64,000 nt of DNA, taken from Prevotella sp. GTDB lineage: Bacteria; Bacteroidota; Bacteroidia; Bacteroidales; Bacteroidaceae. This document shows positions 1 to 8,781 of this stretch, one piece after another. The number at the start of each line of letters is the position of its first letter. The stretch's first letter is position 1. The DNA lies in assembly GCA_017474515.1 (NCBI GenBank), contig JAFVHN010000098.1:1-64000 (forward strand). The letters are read 5' to 3'. The notes beneath the pieces were generated by a model, which made no database searches, was not told the DNA's origin, and saw nothing but the letters and a program-made list of their open reading frames with translations. The translations under genes and the position numbers were made by a program.

Positions 1-34
1 ACCCCTTTTTCATTATCTCCGATTGCTCCGTTTC

Positions 35-382
35 TCACTTCTTATCCTCGCACCCCTCCTTGCAGTTGGGGTCGTGTTTCTGCTCCTTGCCAGCCTCCGG
101 TTTCATTTTCCCGGCGGTGAAACCTATGGCCACAATGGCTTTCTGGATGTCTTTCACATTGGTCTTTTTCGTGTCGAAGGTCACCACCATCTCTTTGCTC
201 ACCTGGTCCCAGTCGGCTGTCTGCACGCCTTCCACGGCCCTGGCGGCCTTCTCAATTCTCTTTTCACAACGTTCGCAACGCCCGTTGACTTTGAATTTCG
301 CGGTTTTCACTTTCATCATGGCCGATGCCGATGCCGACACGGCAAAAAGCAGCAGGGCTGCCATCATTGTTCTCGTTTGCAT
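35..382 (-). CDS. Periplasmic heavy-metal-associated (HMA) domain protein
   Basis: This 115-residue protein has an N-terminal signal peptide (about residues 1-21, ending ASASA) followed by one HMA fold. The metal-binding loop reads NGRCERCEKR, with the CxxC pair at Cys36 and Cys39. The rest matches the beta-alpha-beta-beta-alpha-beta pattern of MerP/CopZ-like chaperones. The C-terminus adds two more Cys in a charged tail (HDPNCKEGCEDKK), which could give a second metal site. It probably binds Cu(I) or a similar soft metal in the periplasm; that is a family inference. It lies 89 bp downstream of the AraC gene on the same strand, so it may be co-transcribed with it. No promoter of its own was recognised. 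No copper ATPase is in view. Confidence 0.8.
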   Translation of the reverse strand: MQTRTMMAALLLFAVSASASAMMKVKTAKFKVNGRCERCEKRIEKAARAVEGVQTADWDQVSKEMVVTFDTKKTNVKDIQKAIVAIGFTAGKMKPEAGKEQKHDPNCKEGCEDKK

Positions 383-471
383 AATTCTTTTACTTTATGA
401 ATGTTCTTTTGTATGAAGTTGATTTTGTGGTGTTGAGACAACGACTCCCAGAATCTTCCCTAAAGGGAAAC

Positions 472-1398
472 TCAGGCCGTTGTCTCCTCTTTCCCGTTTT
501 CCTGCGATTTGGGTCCTGCCGCCCCCGCGCATCGGAATTCGCTGGGCTTGCACCCCGTCTTTGTTCGGAATTTCGACGAGAAGTAGTCGGGCGATTCAAA
601 GTTAAGCCTGTAGGCTATCTCCTTGATGCTCAGCTGAGTGGTGGTGAGCAGTTCCTTTGCCCGTTGCAACTTCAGGTCCTGCTGGTAGAGCGAGGGCGAA
701 ATGCCCGTGAACTCCTTGAACAGCTTTCTGAAGCTGCTATAGCTCACGCCCAGGTCGCTGGCTATCTGCTGGATGGTGAGTTCGCTTTCCAACGACTCCC
801 TGATGCGCAGCCTGGCGCGGTTCACCATGTCCACGTGGGAGTGCCCCTGCATGTTGAGCTCAATATTTCGTTCCAACGAGTACATCAGCCCAATCATGTG
901 GTTCACTATTCCCGCCATCACCTGCTGGGCATAGGCCGCTTCCTTCATGGCCGTTTTGAGTGCGTTGTTGTAGAGCCTCACTATTTCGGCCGAGAACCCC
1001 ACGTGGTAGATGGGCTTGTCGGGAGTGAGGAAGCGGTGGCGCACACGCTCGTCCATGTTTCGCCCGCGGAATCCAATCCAATAGCTCTTCCAGCCCTTCT
1101 GCGGCAGCGGATGATAGGAGTGCCACTCGCCGGGGAAGAGCAGGAACAGGTCGCCGGCCTTCAGCGGCACCTCCTTGCCGAGGGTTGACGAGGTGAACAC
1201 CCCTTCGCCCTCGGTGAGATAAAGCAGTTGATATTCAGTCAGAATTCTTCCCTGTGCAATGTTGAAATAATAGCCGTCGGCATGGCCTTGCGTGGGGTAG
1301 GGGTCGCCCGGCATCAGCTCCTCATAGCCCACCGTGCATACTGTCAGGCCCCATAATTTGTCGCGGTCGTTCACCACTAAATATTTACTCTTTTGCAT
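472..1398 (-). CDS. AraC-family transcriptional regulator
   Basis: This 308-residue regulator has an N-terminal cupin-like sensing domain (about 20-190; HSYHPLPQKGWKSYWIGF is the typical AraC-binding stretch) and a C-terminal double helix-turn-helix (about 200-295). The second HTH carries the signature SIKEIAYRLNFESPDYFSSK. It has no signal peptide or membrane segment, so it should bind a soluble cytoplasmic ligand, plausibly a sugar or uronate made from pectin. It is the only transcription factor in the window. It sits beyond the 3' end of the SusC/D operon on the same strand. A good promoter lies at 1446-1477. Its control of the neighbouring polysaccharide genes is inferred from position only. 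Confidence 0.9.
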   Translation of the reverse strand: MQKSKYLVVNDRDKLWGLTVCTVGYEELMPGDPYPTQGHADGYYFNIAQGRILTEYQLLYLTEGEGVFTSSTLGKEVPLKAGDLFLLFPGEWHSYHPLPQKGWKSYWIGFRGRNMDERVRHRFLTPDKPIYHVGFSAEIVRLYNNALKTAMKEAAYAQQVMAGIVNHMIGLMYSLERNIELNMQGHSHVDMVNRARLRIRESLESELTIQQIASDLGVSYSSFRKLFKEFTGISPSLYQQDLKLQRAKELLTTTQLSIKEIAYRLNFESPDYFSSKFRTKTGCKPSEFRCAGAAGPKSQENGKEETTA

Positions 1399-1445
1399 GG
1401 CATGTTCTTTTTTAAGGAATAACTCCCGTCAAAAAGGAGCATGTG

Positions 1446-1477
1446 CAAAATTAGCAAAAAAATCCCGAAATATCAAA
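1446..1477 (-). promoter_or_regulatory. Bacteroidetes-type promoter of the AraC gene
   Basis: On the minus strand a TTTG (complement of 1474-1477) lies 20 bp upstream of TAATTTTG (complement of 1446-1453), matching the TTTG / TAnnTTTG consensus. Transcription would start near 1440, leaving a leader of about 40 nt before the start codon at 1398. Confidence 0.6.
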
Positions 1478-1675
1478 AATTCATGGAAATTTCCCAAATT
1501 TTTAACAAAATATTGCTCATTTCGCCACCTGATAATATAAACAAATAGCATAAAAGGGCGAGAAAGCTCACTTGAAATAAAGGGTGTCTGAAGCGTTGCC
1601 CTTTGGCGATGCTCACCAAATAGAAACGAAGAAGCATAAACCGTATGGCTGCGTTTCTTGCGTAAAGATTATAAA

Positions 1676-1842
1676 TGTTATAGTGAGGCCAACAAAAAAA
1701 ACAATCACAACAAAATATTACAAATTAGATAAGAACGGCAGGTTGTGGTTTGATGTAGGAAAATAAACAAACACAACACCACTGACACTTCTGCTCAGTA
1801 AGGCACGTTGTGGTTTGATGTAGGAAAATAAACAATCACAAC
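1676..1842 (-). CRISPR. Candidate orphan CRISPR mini-array (3 repeats, 2 spacers)
   Basis: Two 36-bp repeats at 1742-1777 and 1807-1842 are identical at 35 of 36 positions; both begin GTTGTG and end CACAAC, so the ends are inverted repeats. They are separated by a 29-bp unique stretch (1778-1806). A third, half-degenerate copy at 1676-1711 matches 17 of 18 bases in its right half and is separated by exactly 30 bp (1712-1741). The repeat length, spacer length and inverted ends are those of CRISPR arrays. Read on the minus strand, the intact copies come first and the last copy is damaged at its 3' half, as leader-distal repeats often are. No cas gene is in the window. It could instead be a simple duplicated regulatory element. 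Confidence 0.5.
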
Positions 1843-1910
1843 TCGACGCAGGTAGATGATAATCATGTCCTAGCTCCTGCGGGAAGTGGCGACTAAATCA
1901 TCATTAACGA

Positions 1911-1946
1911 AAAAAAGCCCTGGACGGGATGGTCCGGGGCTTTTTC
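1911..1946 (-). terminator. Intrinsic terminator after the SusC/D operon
   Basis: A 14-bp stem (1912-1925 with 1932-1945, one wobble pair) with a 6-nt loop is flanked by A/T runs on both sides. It works for minus-strand transcripts ending after 1978 and could act in both directions. Confidence 0.8.
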
Positions 1947-1977
1947 GATATTTGTCCTGCACGGGGCAGGGGGCTTT

Positions 1978-4074
1978 TTACTTCACGACGAACTTCTTGC
2001 CCTGCTTGACATAGACGCCGGGGAGCAGGGTGCCGTTCATGCGCACACCATTGAGGTTGTAAACGGGAGCATTGGGATCGAAGGTCACCTTGTCGGTGCG
2101 GATTTCCTCGATGCCGGTGCCGCCCTTCTCGGTGAGCACCACTACGCGTGCGACGGCAGTGTCAACACGATAGAGCTGGAAGGTCTCGATGCCGGAATGA
2201 ACTTCCACCACACCTCCGAGGTGCATGGCCTTGTACTGGCTGAGAGCATCAGCAGGCGATGTGCCAACGGGGAAGACGGGATGCACGGAGCCGCCGCCAT
2301 AGTTGTCAATCTTATAGACCACCATGAAGGCATCTTCATCATAACCGTAAACACCGAGGGTGGTGTTGTTGACGCGGATAGGAGCATAGCTCAGGTCGGC
2401 CATTGATGCAGGCTTGAAGTCCTCGTTGTCGCCGATGACACCTGAATGCAGCAGTCCGATGCCGGGATAAACCTTATAGTTAGTGGTGGCGTTAGCCTCG
2501 TTCCAGTCGGAACCGGAAACACCGCCCACGTTCTGATACCATCCATAGACGGGAGCGAACATGGTGTAAGCAGCGATGGAGTCAACCGTTGACTGCATGC
2601 GGCGCAGGCGGGAGATGGGCTCGTAGCCCTGTGACGAGGGACCATAAACGACGTATGTCTCAACAATGGCCTTGCCTTCTTCGTCCACTTCGCCAGTGTC
2701 GATGCTGTAGTACATGCGCTTGCGGCCTGTCCAGTTGCTCTCGCCGGAAGTGGCGTCGCTGTCGAGGTCGTCCATGGGCGTGAAGCCCTTTTCGATGTAT
2801 GCGTCACCTGTGATGTGCTGGAAGTCGATGTCGTCCTTGATTTCATACTCGCGGTTGTTCTCCACGGTTGTGGTTGCGGAGGTGAAGCCCGGGGCGATGG
2901 TGTTGACGGTGAGCACACCCTTGACGTTGACAGCAACCTTTTCGCCGGAGAACTTGTCCTCCTGGTGGATGACGACGTTGCCGTTCTCGTCGGTGAAGGT
3001 GTATTCAAGGAAGAGCGTGGGCTGTGTGGGAATCTCAGCGTTGCTGACGGTGAGGGTGTAGGTCTTTGAATAGCCCTCGTCAACGGCGGAGATGGTTGCC
3101 GTGGCAGCAGGCAGAGAAATCATGATGCACTCCACATCGGTGAAGACGTGCTCAGACTCGGCAGTTCCGGAAACGGTCCATGCCTCGAGCTGTCCGCTGG
3201 TGCTTGTGGTGTAGGGGTACATGCCGTCGCAGTCCATGTAATAAACGGTCTGCTCCTGTCCGTCGGTGCCTTTCAGGTGGAGTTCCTCGGCCTCGTCGAA
3301 GCTGATGGTGTAAGTGCGCTCAATGCCGTCAACGCCGGTAAGGGCCACGGTGGGCTTGTTGGCGATGTCGTAGTCGGTGATGACCTGCACCTTGATGTTG
3401 TCGTAGCGGCACTCGCTGTAGTAGCGGCTGTTCAGGTTGTTGATACCGGTGGCCAGCATGCTGGTGCCTTCGGGGATGTCGCGGATGCCCTCAGCGAAAG
3501 TTGTCTGGCGCGAGGTGTCCATGATGCTCCATTCCACGGTGCGGGTGTTGACATCAACCTCAAGCGAGATGACGTACCAGCGTCCCACCTCAACAATCAT
3601 GGTGTTGGTGTCGTCGTTGTTGATGGCGAAGTTGCAGTCGGCATCGAGCTGACGGATGTCGAAGAGCCACTGTGAGCCTTCCTTGCCGACATAGCTGCCG
3701 TTGTTGACGGCGATGGCCTCGTCGGAAACGACGGTGACCTCAGTGCTGTACTGGTTGTTAGCGTTGGCTGAGTAGGTCCATTCAAACTCCATGTGGTACT
3801 TGCCATCAGGAAGCTGGTCGGTGTAGATGTCTGAACCCCAGAGGGTGTAGCAGTTGCGGCCGTTGTTGCCGCCAACGTTGAACACGAAGTAGTTGCCGTA
3901 CTCGTCGCCCTGGATGGACATGCCGGCAGCAAGGTTCGGCGATGCCCAGCCGGCAGCGGCGGGGTCGCTCGTGGACTCAAAGTCCTGCTTGTACAAGTTC
4001 TTTGTACCAGCGTTCACGGTGTTGGAATAGCAGAAAGCGGCCAACACAGCAAAAAGCATGTAAACTTTTTTCAT
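1978..4074 (-). CDS. Secreted PUL protein with jelly-roll module and C-terminal sorting-like tail
   Basis: This 698-residue protein is of unrecognised family. It has a signal peptide (about 1-22, ending NTVNA) without a lipobox Cys. Residues about 25-240 begin NLYKQDFES and look like a concanavalin/LamG-type jelly roll. A similar module occurs near residue 1042 of the 1489-residue PL11 lyase. The middle contains Ig-like repeats with a VALTGVDGIERTY strand. The C-terminus (VYNLNGVRMNGTLLPGVYV...) matches the short tail of other secreted proteins here. It is the last gene of the susC-susD-susC-susD operon, the slot usually filled by a surface glycan-binding protein, so glycan binding is the likeliest role. 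No catalytic motif was recognised. A hairpin separates it from susD. Confidence 0.7.
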   Translation of the reverse strand: MKKVYMLFAVLAAFCYSNTVNAGTKNLYKQDFESTSDPAAAGWASPNLAAGMSIQGDEYGNYFVFNVGGNNGRNCYTLWGSDIYTDQLPDGKYHMEFEWTYSANANNQYSTEVTVVSDEAIAVNNGSYVGKEGSQWLFDIRQLDADCNFAINNDDTNTMIVEVGRWYVISLEVDVNTRTVEWSIMDTSRQTTFAEGIRDIPEGTSMLATGINNLNSRYYSECRYDNIKVQVITDYDIANKPTVALTGVDGIERTYTISFDEAEELHLKGTDGQEQTVYYMDCDGMYPYTTSTSGQLEAWTVSGTAESEHVFTDVECIMISLPAATATISAVDEGYSKTYTLTVSNAEIPTQPTLFLEYTFTDENGNVVIHQEDKFSGEKVAVNVKGVLTVNTIAPGFTSATTTVENNREYEIKDDIDFQHITGDAYIEKGFTPMDDLDSDATSGESNWTGRKRMYYSIDTGEVDEEGKAIVETYVVYGPSSQGYEPISRLRRMQSTVDSIAAYTMFAPVYGWYQNVGGVSGSDWNEANATTNYKVYPGIGLLHSGVIGDNEDFKPASMADLSYAPIRVNNTTLGVYGYDEDAFMVVYKIDNYGGGSVHPVFPVGTSPADALSQYKAMHLGGVVEVHSGIETFQLYRVDTAVARVVVLTEKGGTGIEEIRTDKVTFDPNAPVYNLNGVRMNGTLLPGVYVKQGKKFVVK

Positions 4075-4140
4075 TGTTTAGACTTTTAATAAATTAATAA
4101 TAAGTTGATGTTTAAAAAAGAATTTTAAAATACTGTTGAA

Positions 4141-4175
4141 GACCCCGGCAGTGGCTTGTTGCTACTGCCGGAGTC
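4141..4175 (-). terminator. Intercistronic hairpin between susD and the 698-residue protein
   Basis: A 15-bp stem (4141-4155 with 4161-4175, 13 Watson-Crick plus two wobble positions) and a 5-nt loop begin 13 nt after the susD stop codon. A T-rich stretch follows within about 30 nt on the minus strand. It could be a partial terminator or a 3'-end stabiliser that lowers expression of the gene after it. Confidence 0.6.
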
Positions 4176-4187
4176 TTGGAAAAGGGT

Positions 4188-5891
4188 TTACCAGCCGGGA
4201 TTCTGGGTGAGGTTGCCGGCTTTTTGAATCTCGCTCTGTGGAATGGGGAAGAAATACATCTTGTCGTTCCAAGAACGCGTTTCGAGTGTTGCCGGAGTAT
4301 AGGTCACCTGTTCTCCGTTCTTGGTGATGACCATCTTGCGGATGTTGACGAAATACTCGGGAGCCTCTTTCCAGCGTCGCACATCGAAGAAGCGGTGTCC
4401 CTCGAAGGCCAGTTCGACGAAGCGCTCGTTCTCATACTTTTTCTTGAAGTCGGAGGAGTTGAGACCTTCGGGAAGGTTGGGCTGGCCGGCACGAGTGCGG
4501 ACGATGTTGATGGCTGCTGCGGCCGACATGTTGAGGTCGGAAGTGGTTTCATATCCGCTGCCCGTATAGTTGAGCATGGCCTCGGCATAGTTGAGGTAAA
4601 GCTCGGCCAGGCGGAAAATCACCCAGTTGTGGTAGAAGGAGTTGGCACCGGTGGCACCGATGACGGTGGCCGGGTTGCAGTACTTCTTCAGATAATAGCC
4701 TGTGGGAGTGGCGTAGGCAATGGGCTCGGCATTGGCACCGCCGGTGAAGATTTCCAGCGGGTTGGGGTTGGAGTTGGGCCACTGCTCACCGTTGACGGCC
4801 ACAATCCACGAAAGGCGTCTGTCGCGGTTGGCATAGGGGTTCTGGGGGTCGTAGCCGCTGTCGGCATCGGTGATGGCCTTTCCGTTCGTCATCTCGAAGG
4901 CATCCACCAGGTTCTGCGTGGGGCAGTTGCCGCCGCCGGCATTTTCCATGCCGATGGGGAAATTGTAGCGCTCGAAGTTGTTGTTGCTCGATGTGCTGTT
5001 CTGGCGGCGTGCGAAGATGATTTCCTTCGTGTCTTTGTAGTTGTCAGACTGGAAGAGCGACATATAGTCTTTCACCAGGCTCATGCTGCGCCCCCTGCAG
5101 GCATCGATGGCTTCCTTGCAGCGCAGGGCAGCCTGGTGCCACAGTTCTTTGTCGCCCGAAGGATTGAAGAGCGGGCTGGCATGATAGAGGGCTGCACGGG
5201 CACGGAGGGCAAGCACGGCCAAGTTGTTGGCGCGGCCGCTCTCGGCCATGGAAAGGAGCATGTTGCCCAGGGAGTTGTAGTCGGGAATGATGGTGTCCTT
5301 GATGGCTGCACATTCGTCGTCGATGAACTTAAACACTTCGTCGGCAGAGGCACGGGGCAGGTTGTTGGAATCGTCGGCATCCAGGTGGTTGATCTTCAAG
5401 GGCACATCACCATACTGGCGCACCAGGAGGAAATAGAAATAGGCGCGGGCCCAGCGGGCTTCCCATTGGTAGTTGTTGTACTGGAACATTTCCTTGAGAT
5501 AGTCTTTGTCGAGACTGTAGTCGGGGAATGTAAGGCCCTGGAACTCATCGAGCAGCAGGTTGCAATAGCTGATGCCGTGATAGCAGGTTGTCCACAGGGA
5601 GCCTTTGGCATTCGACGGACTCCAGGCACCGTTGTAGAAATCTTCGACCTGGTTGCCGGGATGGGAATACACCGACTCGTCGGTGGCTGAGCTGAGCATG
5701 GCACCGCTGTAGTTGCCGAAATCGCTGTCGAGGTCGGAATAGATGGTCGTCATGAAGCCGCCCACACGTCCGAACATCTCCTTGATGTAGTCGGCATCAT
5801 CGACCTTGTACTCGTGGTAGTTCATCTTGTCATTGCAGGAGGCAAGGGCAAGAAGTGCCAACGCACTGATTATTATATGTTTCAGTTTCAT
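4188..5891 (-). CDS. SusD/RagB-family nutrient-binding lipoprotein (second pair)
   Basis: This 567-residue outer-membrane lipoprotein has its signal peptide ending in lipobox LASC with Cys19. The N-terminal SusD-like domain has the TPR-type helices (QWEARWARAYFYFLLVRQYG is typical). The C-terminal RagB/SusD domain ends in FFPIPQSEIQKAGNLTQNPGW, the usual SusD terminus. It caps the SusC barrel encoded 33 bp upstream and binds oligosaccharide at the cell surface. Its substrate here is most likely a pectin fragment, by context. Length is typical of the family. Confidence 0.95.
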   Translation of the reverse strand: MKLKHIIISALALLALASCNDKMNYHEYKVDDADYIKEMFGRVGGFMTTIYSDLDSDFGNYSGAMLSSATDESVYSHPGNQVEDFYNGAWSPSNAKGSLWTTCYHGISYCNLLLDEFQGLTFPDYSLDKDYLKEMFQYNNYQWEARWARAYFYFLLVRQYGDVPLKINHLDADDSNNLPRASADEVFKFIDDECAAIKDTIIPDYNSLGNMLLSMAESGRANNLAVLALRARAALYHASPLFNPSGDKELWHQAALRCKEAIDACRGRSMSLVKDYMSLFQSDNYKDTKEIIFARRQNSTSSNNNFERYNFPIGMENAGGGNCPTQNLVDAFEMTNGKAITDADSGYDPQNPYANRDRRLSWIVAVNGEQWPNSNPNPLEIFTGGANAEPIAYATPTGYYLKKYCNPATVIGATGANSFYHNWVIFRLAELYLNYAEAMLNYTGSGYETTSDLNMSAAAAINIVRTRAGQPNLPEGLNSSDFKKKYENERFVELAFEGHRFFDVRRWKEAPEYFVNIRKMVITKNGEQVTYTPATLETRSWNDKMYFFPIPQSEIQKAGNLTQNPGW

Positions 5892-5924
5892 TATCTATGT
5901 CTTTTTAAGAGTTGAAACAAATAT

Positions 5925-8747
5925 TTAGAACGTAATGGAAGCACCGGCAACAATGCTGCGGGTGAGGGGGCTGCCGCCGAATGCAGCAACGTCGATATGG
6001 TCAACATTGTCGAAGGTGAGGAGGTCGATACCGCGGAGATAGATTTTGGCGGCGTTGACGAACTTCGTCTTCTCAAGCAACGACTTGGGCAGGTTGTAGT
6101 AGCATTCCACGTTGCGCAGCTTGAGATAGGAGCGGTCGCGCAGCCAGAAGGTGCTGGTCTGGTAGTTGTTGGCGTTGCTCGAGGAACTCAGGCGCGGGAA
6201 TTCTGCGGTGGCCACGTTGTTGTCGGGCGACCAGCGGTTCTCATAGACATGCTGTGCAAGCGACGTGTTGTTGATGAGTCCCCAGTAGTAGCCGCTGGTG
6301 TTGAGCAGTGCGCTGTAGCGGCCAGTGCCCTGCCAAACGGTGTTGAAGCCAAAGCCTTTGTAATCGAAGCCGAAGTGGAAGCCATAATAGAGTTCGGGGC
6401 AGGCAGTGCTGTAACCGATTTTGCAGACGTCGTTGGCATCCACCACACCGTCGTTGTTCACATCCTTGTACTTGATGTCGCCGGGACGGACTGTCGAGAA
6501 AGTCTGGCGCGGGCTGGCGTCAATTTCCGACTGGCTGGTGAACAGCCCTTCGGCAATAAGGCCGTAGGTGGAACTGAGCGGATTGCCAGTGCGCACCAGG
6601 TTGTCATAGACGCGCGGCTCCTCGGCCATGTCCTTCACCTCATTCTTATAATACATCATGTTGGCACCGACATTCAGTTGCAGGTCGCCAAATGCCTTGT
6701 GGTAGTTGGCACTGAGTTCAAAGCCGTGCTGATTGACCTTGCCCTGGTTGGTGTAAGGAGCATCGAAGCCGATGAGCGACGAATAGGCACCGGCACCGCT
6801 CACCCAGATGTCCTTGCGCTGCTGGAAGAACACGTCAGCCTCAATGTCAAGGCCGTCGATAAGTGTTGCGTCAAGGCCGAAATTGTACTTGTAAGCTTTC
6901 TCGTGAGTGGGATTCACGGCTGCCATTTGTCCAAGAATGACGCCCTGGTACATGGCGGAATCGTAACCGCTGCCAAGGGGATAAAGGCTTCCTCCCGACT
7001 GTGTGTAAGACTGTGTGTAGTAGGTCCATACGTTGTCGCCGGGCAGGTAGTCGGCATTGATGATGCCGGCACTGGCACGAAGCTTGAGGAAGTTGACGAA
7101 ACTGTTGTCGCGCAGGAAATCCTCCTGAGAGAGCACCCATGCTGCCGACACCGTCGGCGACCACGACCACTTGGTGCCCGGAGCCAGGCGGCTGCTTCCG
7201 GAATAAACCACGGCTGCATCCAAAATATAGCGGTTGGCACGCACATAATGGCCATAGAACGAACCATCCTGACGATAAACCGACTGGTTGCCCCCCGTGG
7301 TGTTCTGATACTCATAGTCCCATTTCACCTGTGCATAGAGGTAATCGTTGTCCGTGAGATGGCGGTCGAAGTTGACACTGCCGTCGAGGATGAAGCGGCG
7401 GGCGTAGGAATTGGTGTTGGCTCCCTTGCCCATTTCCGTCTTCTCACCACCGGTCCAGTAGTCGCCCAGCACGGGTTGGCCGTTGGCCCATCCCGTCACG
7501 GGGTAGTTGCCATAAACGTATGTCTTGCTGTGGTCTTCATAGAGTGTGGAGAAGGTGTCGTAGCCCATGCGGACATTGAAGCTAAGGCCTTCAAGCCAGT
7601 ACTTCAAATCCTGATGAAGGGTCATGTCAGCAAAGAGTGCGCGTTCATGAATTTTGTAGTAAGCAGCATCTGAAGACTGTGCCACGGGGTTTTGGGTTCC
7701 GGCGTAAGTGGAGGTGCCGCCCCAGTCGCCCTTTTCGTTCTTGATGGGGAATGCCACCGAGGGAACGGAATAAACCATGCCCCACAAATCGGCCTGCGAG
7801 CCGGGCCTCGACATTTCGCTGAGCACGCCCATTAAGTTCACCTTCAGGTCGGTCGTGGGAGTCAGGTCGATGTCGAGATTGGTGCGTAGATTGCCGCGCA
7901 CATACTTGTCCTGCGTGCTGTAACCGTCATTCTTGTCAAAGTTCTTGATGAAGCCTTTGTCAGAAAGCAGGTTGACCAGGGTGAAATAGCGGAAGCGCTC
8001 ACCGCCGCCCGAGAACTCGATGGCGTATTTGTTGGTGACGCCGCTCTTGCGGAATGTTTCATCCACCCAGTTCACGCTGGGATACTGGTAAGGAGCCGTA
8101 CCGTTTTGGAAGGCTGCCAGCTCCGCGTCGGTATAGCGGGGTGCAAGTCCCTCGTTGGCACGGGCCTCGTTGATTGCGCTGGCGTAGGTGTAGCCATTCA
8201 CAAATTCGGGGCGGTTGACCTGGAAATTCATCAGGTGGTCATAGTTCACACGCACGGACTTGCTGTTGTATTTTCCGCGCTTGGTTGTTATCTGTACAGC
8301 ACCGTTGGCGCCCTTGTAGCCGTAGAGGGCCACGGCGGCGGCATCCTTGAGAATGGCCACATGGTCCACTTCGTCGGGACTTACCAACGTAATGTCGCGC
8401 TCTACGCCGTCAACAAGGATGAGCGGTGTGCTGTAGCTGAGGCTTTGCAGTCCGCGCACATACAGTGTGGGGTTGACAGCATAATAGATGCCGGAGCCGT
8501 CGAGCGACATGAGGCCGTTGCCTTGGCCGAGCACCGAGTTGCCAATATTCTTTGCCGACCGCTTGTCAACGTTGTCGCCGGTAATCACCGACACGGCCGC
8601 TGTTGACTGGCCGCGGGTGAAGTTCTTGTTGGCACCCACCTCTATGACCTGATCCTGGAAGGCATAGCCTGTGCTGTCTTGCTGTGCTGCTGCCGGCAGG
8701 CATAAACTTGCCAACAGTGACAACATAAATATATTTTTCTTCTTCAT
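5925..8747 (-). CDS. SusC/RagA-family TonB-dependent transporter, short form (second pair)
   Basis: This 940-residue outer-membrane transporter has a signal peptide ending PAAAQ at about residue 22. The plug domain follows almost at once (about 30-150), with the SusC signatures LILVDGVERDI and ILKDAAAVALYGYKGANG. The 22-strand barrel fills the rest and ends in an aromatic residue (GASITF). Unlike the partner at 10852-14127 it lacks the N-terminal carboxypeptidase-regulatory-like domain, which explains its shorter length. It imports oligosaccharides using TonB energy together with the SusD at 4188-5891. It lies 34 bp downstream of the first susD, so all four genes are probably one transcript. 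Confidence 0.95.
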   Translation of the reverse strand: MKKKNIFMLSLLASLCLPAAAQQDSTGYAFQDQVIEVGANKNFTRGQSTAAVSVITGDNVDKRSAKNIGNSVLGQGNGLMSLDGSGIYYAVNPTLYVRGLQSLSYSTPLILVDGVERDITLVSPDEVDHVAILKDAAAVALYGYKGANGAVQITTKRGKYNSKSVRVNYDHLMNFQVNRPEFVNGYTYASAINEARANEGLAPRYTDAELAAFQNGTAPYQYPSVNWVDETFRKSGVTNKYAIEFSGGGERFRYFTLVNLLSDKGFIKNFDKNDGYSTQDKYVRGNLRTNLDIDLTPTTDLKVNLMGVLSEMSRPGSQADLWGMVYSVPSVAFPIKNEKGDWGGTSTYAGTQNPVAQSSDAAYYKIHERALFADMTLHQDLKYWLEGLSFNVRMGYDTFSTLYEDHSKTYVYGNYPVTGWANGQPVLGDYWTGGEKTEMGKGANTNSYARRFILDGSVNFDRHLTDNDYLYAQVKWDYEYQNTTGGNQSVYRQDGSFYGHYVRANRYILDAAVVYSGSSRLAPGTKWSWSPTVSAAWVLSQEDFLRDNSFVNFLKLRASAGIINADYLPGDNVWTYYTQSYTQSGGSLYPLGSGYDSAMYQGVILGQMAAVNPTHEKAYKYNFGLDATLIDGLDIEADVFFQQRKDIWVSGAGAYSSLIGFDAPYTNQGKVNQHGFELSANYHKAFGDLQLNVGANMMYYKNEVKDMAEEPRVYDNLVRTGNPLSSTYGLIAEGLFTSQSEIDASPRQTFSTVRPGDIKYKDVNNDGVVDANDVCKIGYSTACPELYYGFHFGFDYKGFGFNTVWQGTGRYSALLNTSGYYWGLINNTSLAQHVYENRWSPDNNVATAEFPRLSSSSNANNYQTSTFWLRDRSYLKLRNVECYYNLPKSLLEKTKFVNAAKIYLRGIDLLTFDNVDHIDVAAFGGSPLTRSIVAGASITF

Positions 8748-8781
8748 AGTTGTTGATTCTTAAAATCTTTGTTTTAAAGGA

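Larger units (their letters stand above)
1399..1977. other. Intergenic region between AraC gene and PUL 3' end
   Basis: This AT-rich 579-bp stretch contains the AraC promoter, a three-unit repeat that looks like a short CRISPR array, and the terminator of the SusC/D operon. No convincing gene is present. Confidence 0.7.

Noticed and set aside
1584..1766. 60-residue plus-strand frame
   Set aside because: It runs into the CRISPR-like repeat, has no promoter or ribosome site and ends within a repeat unit.
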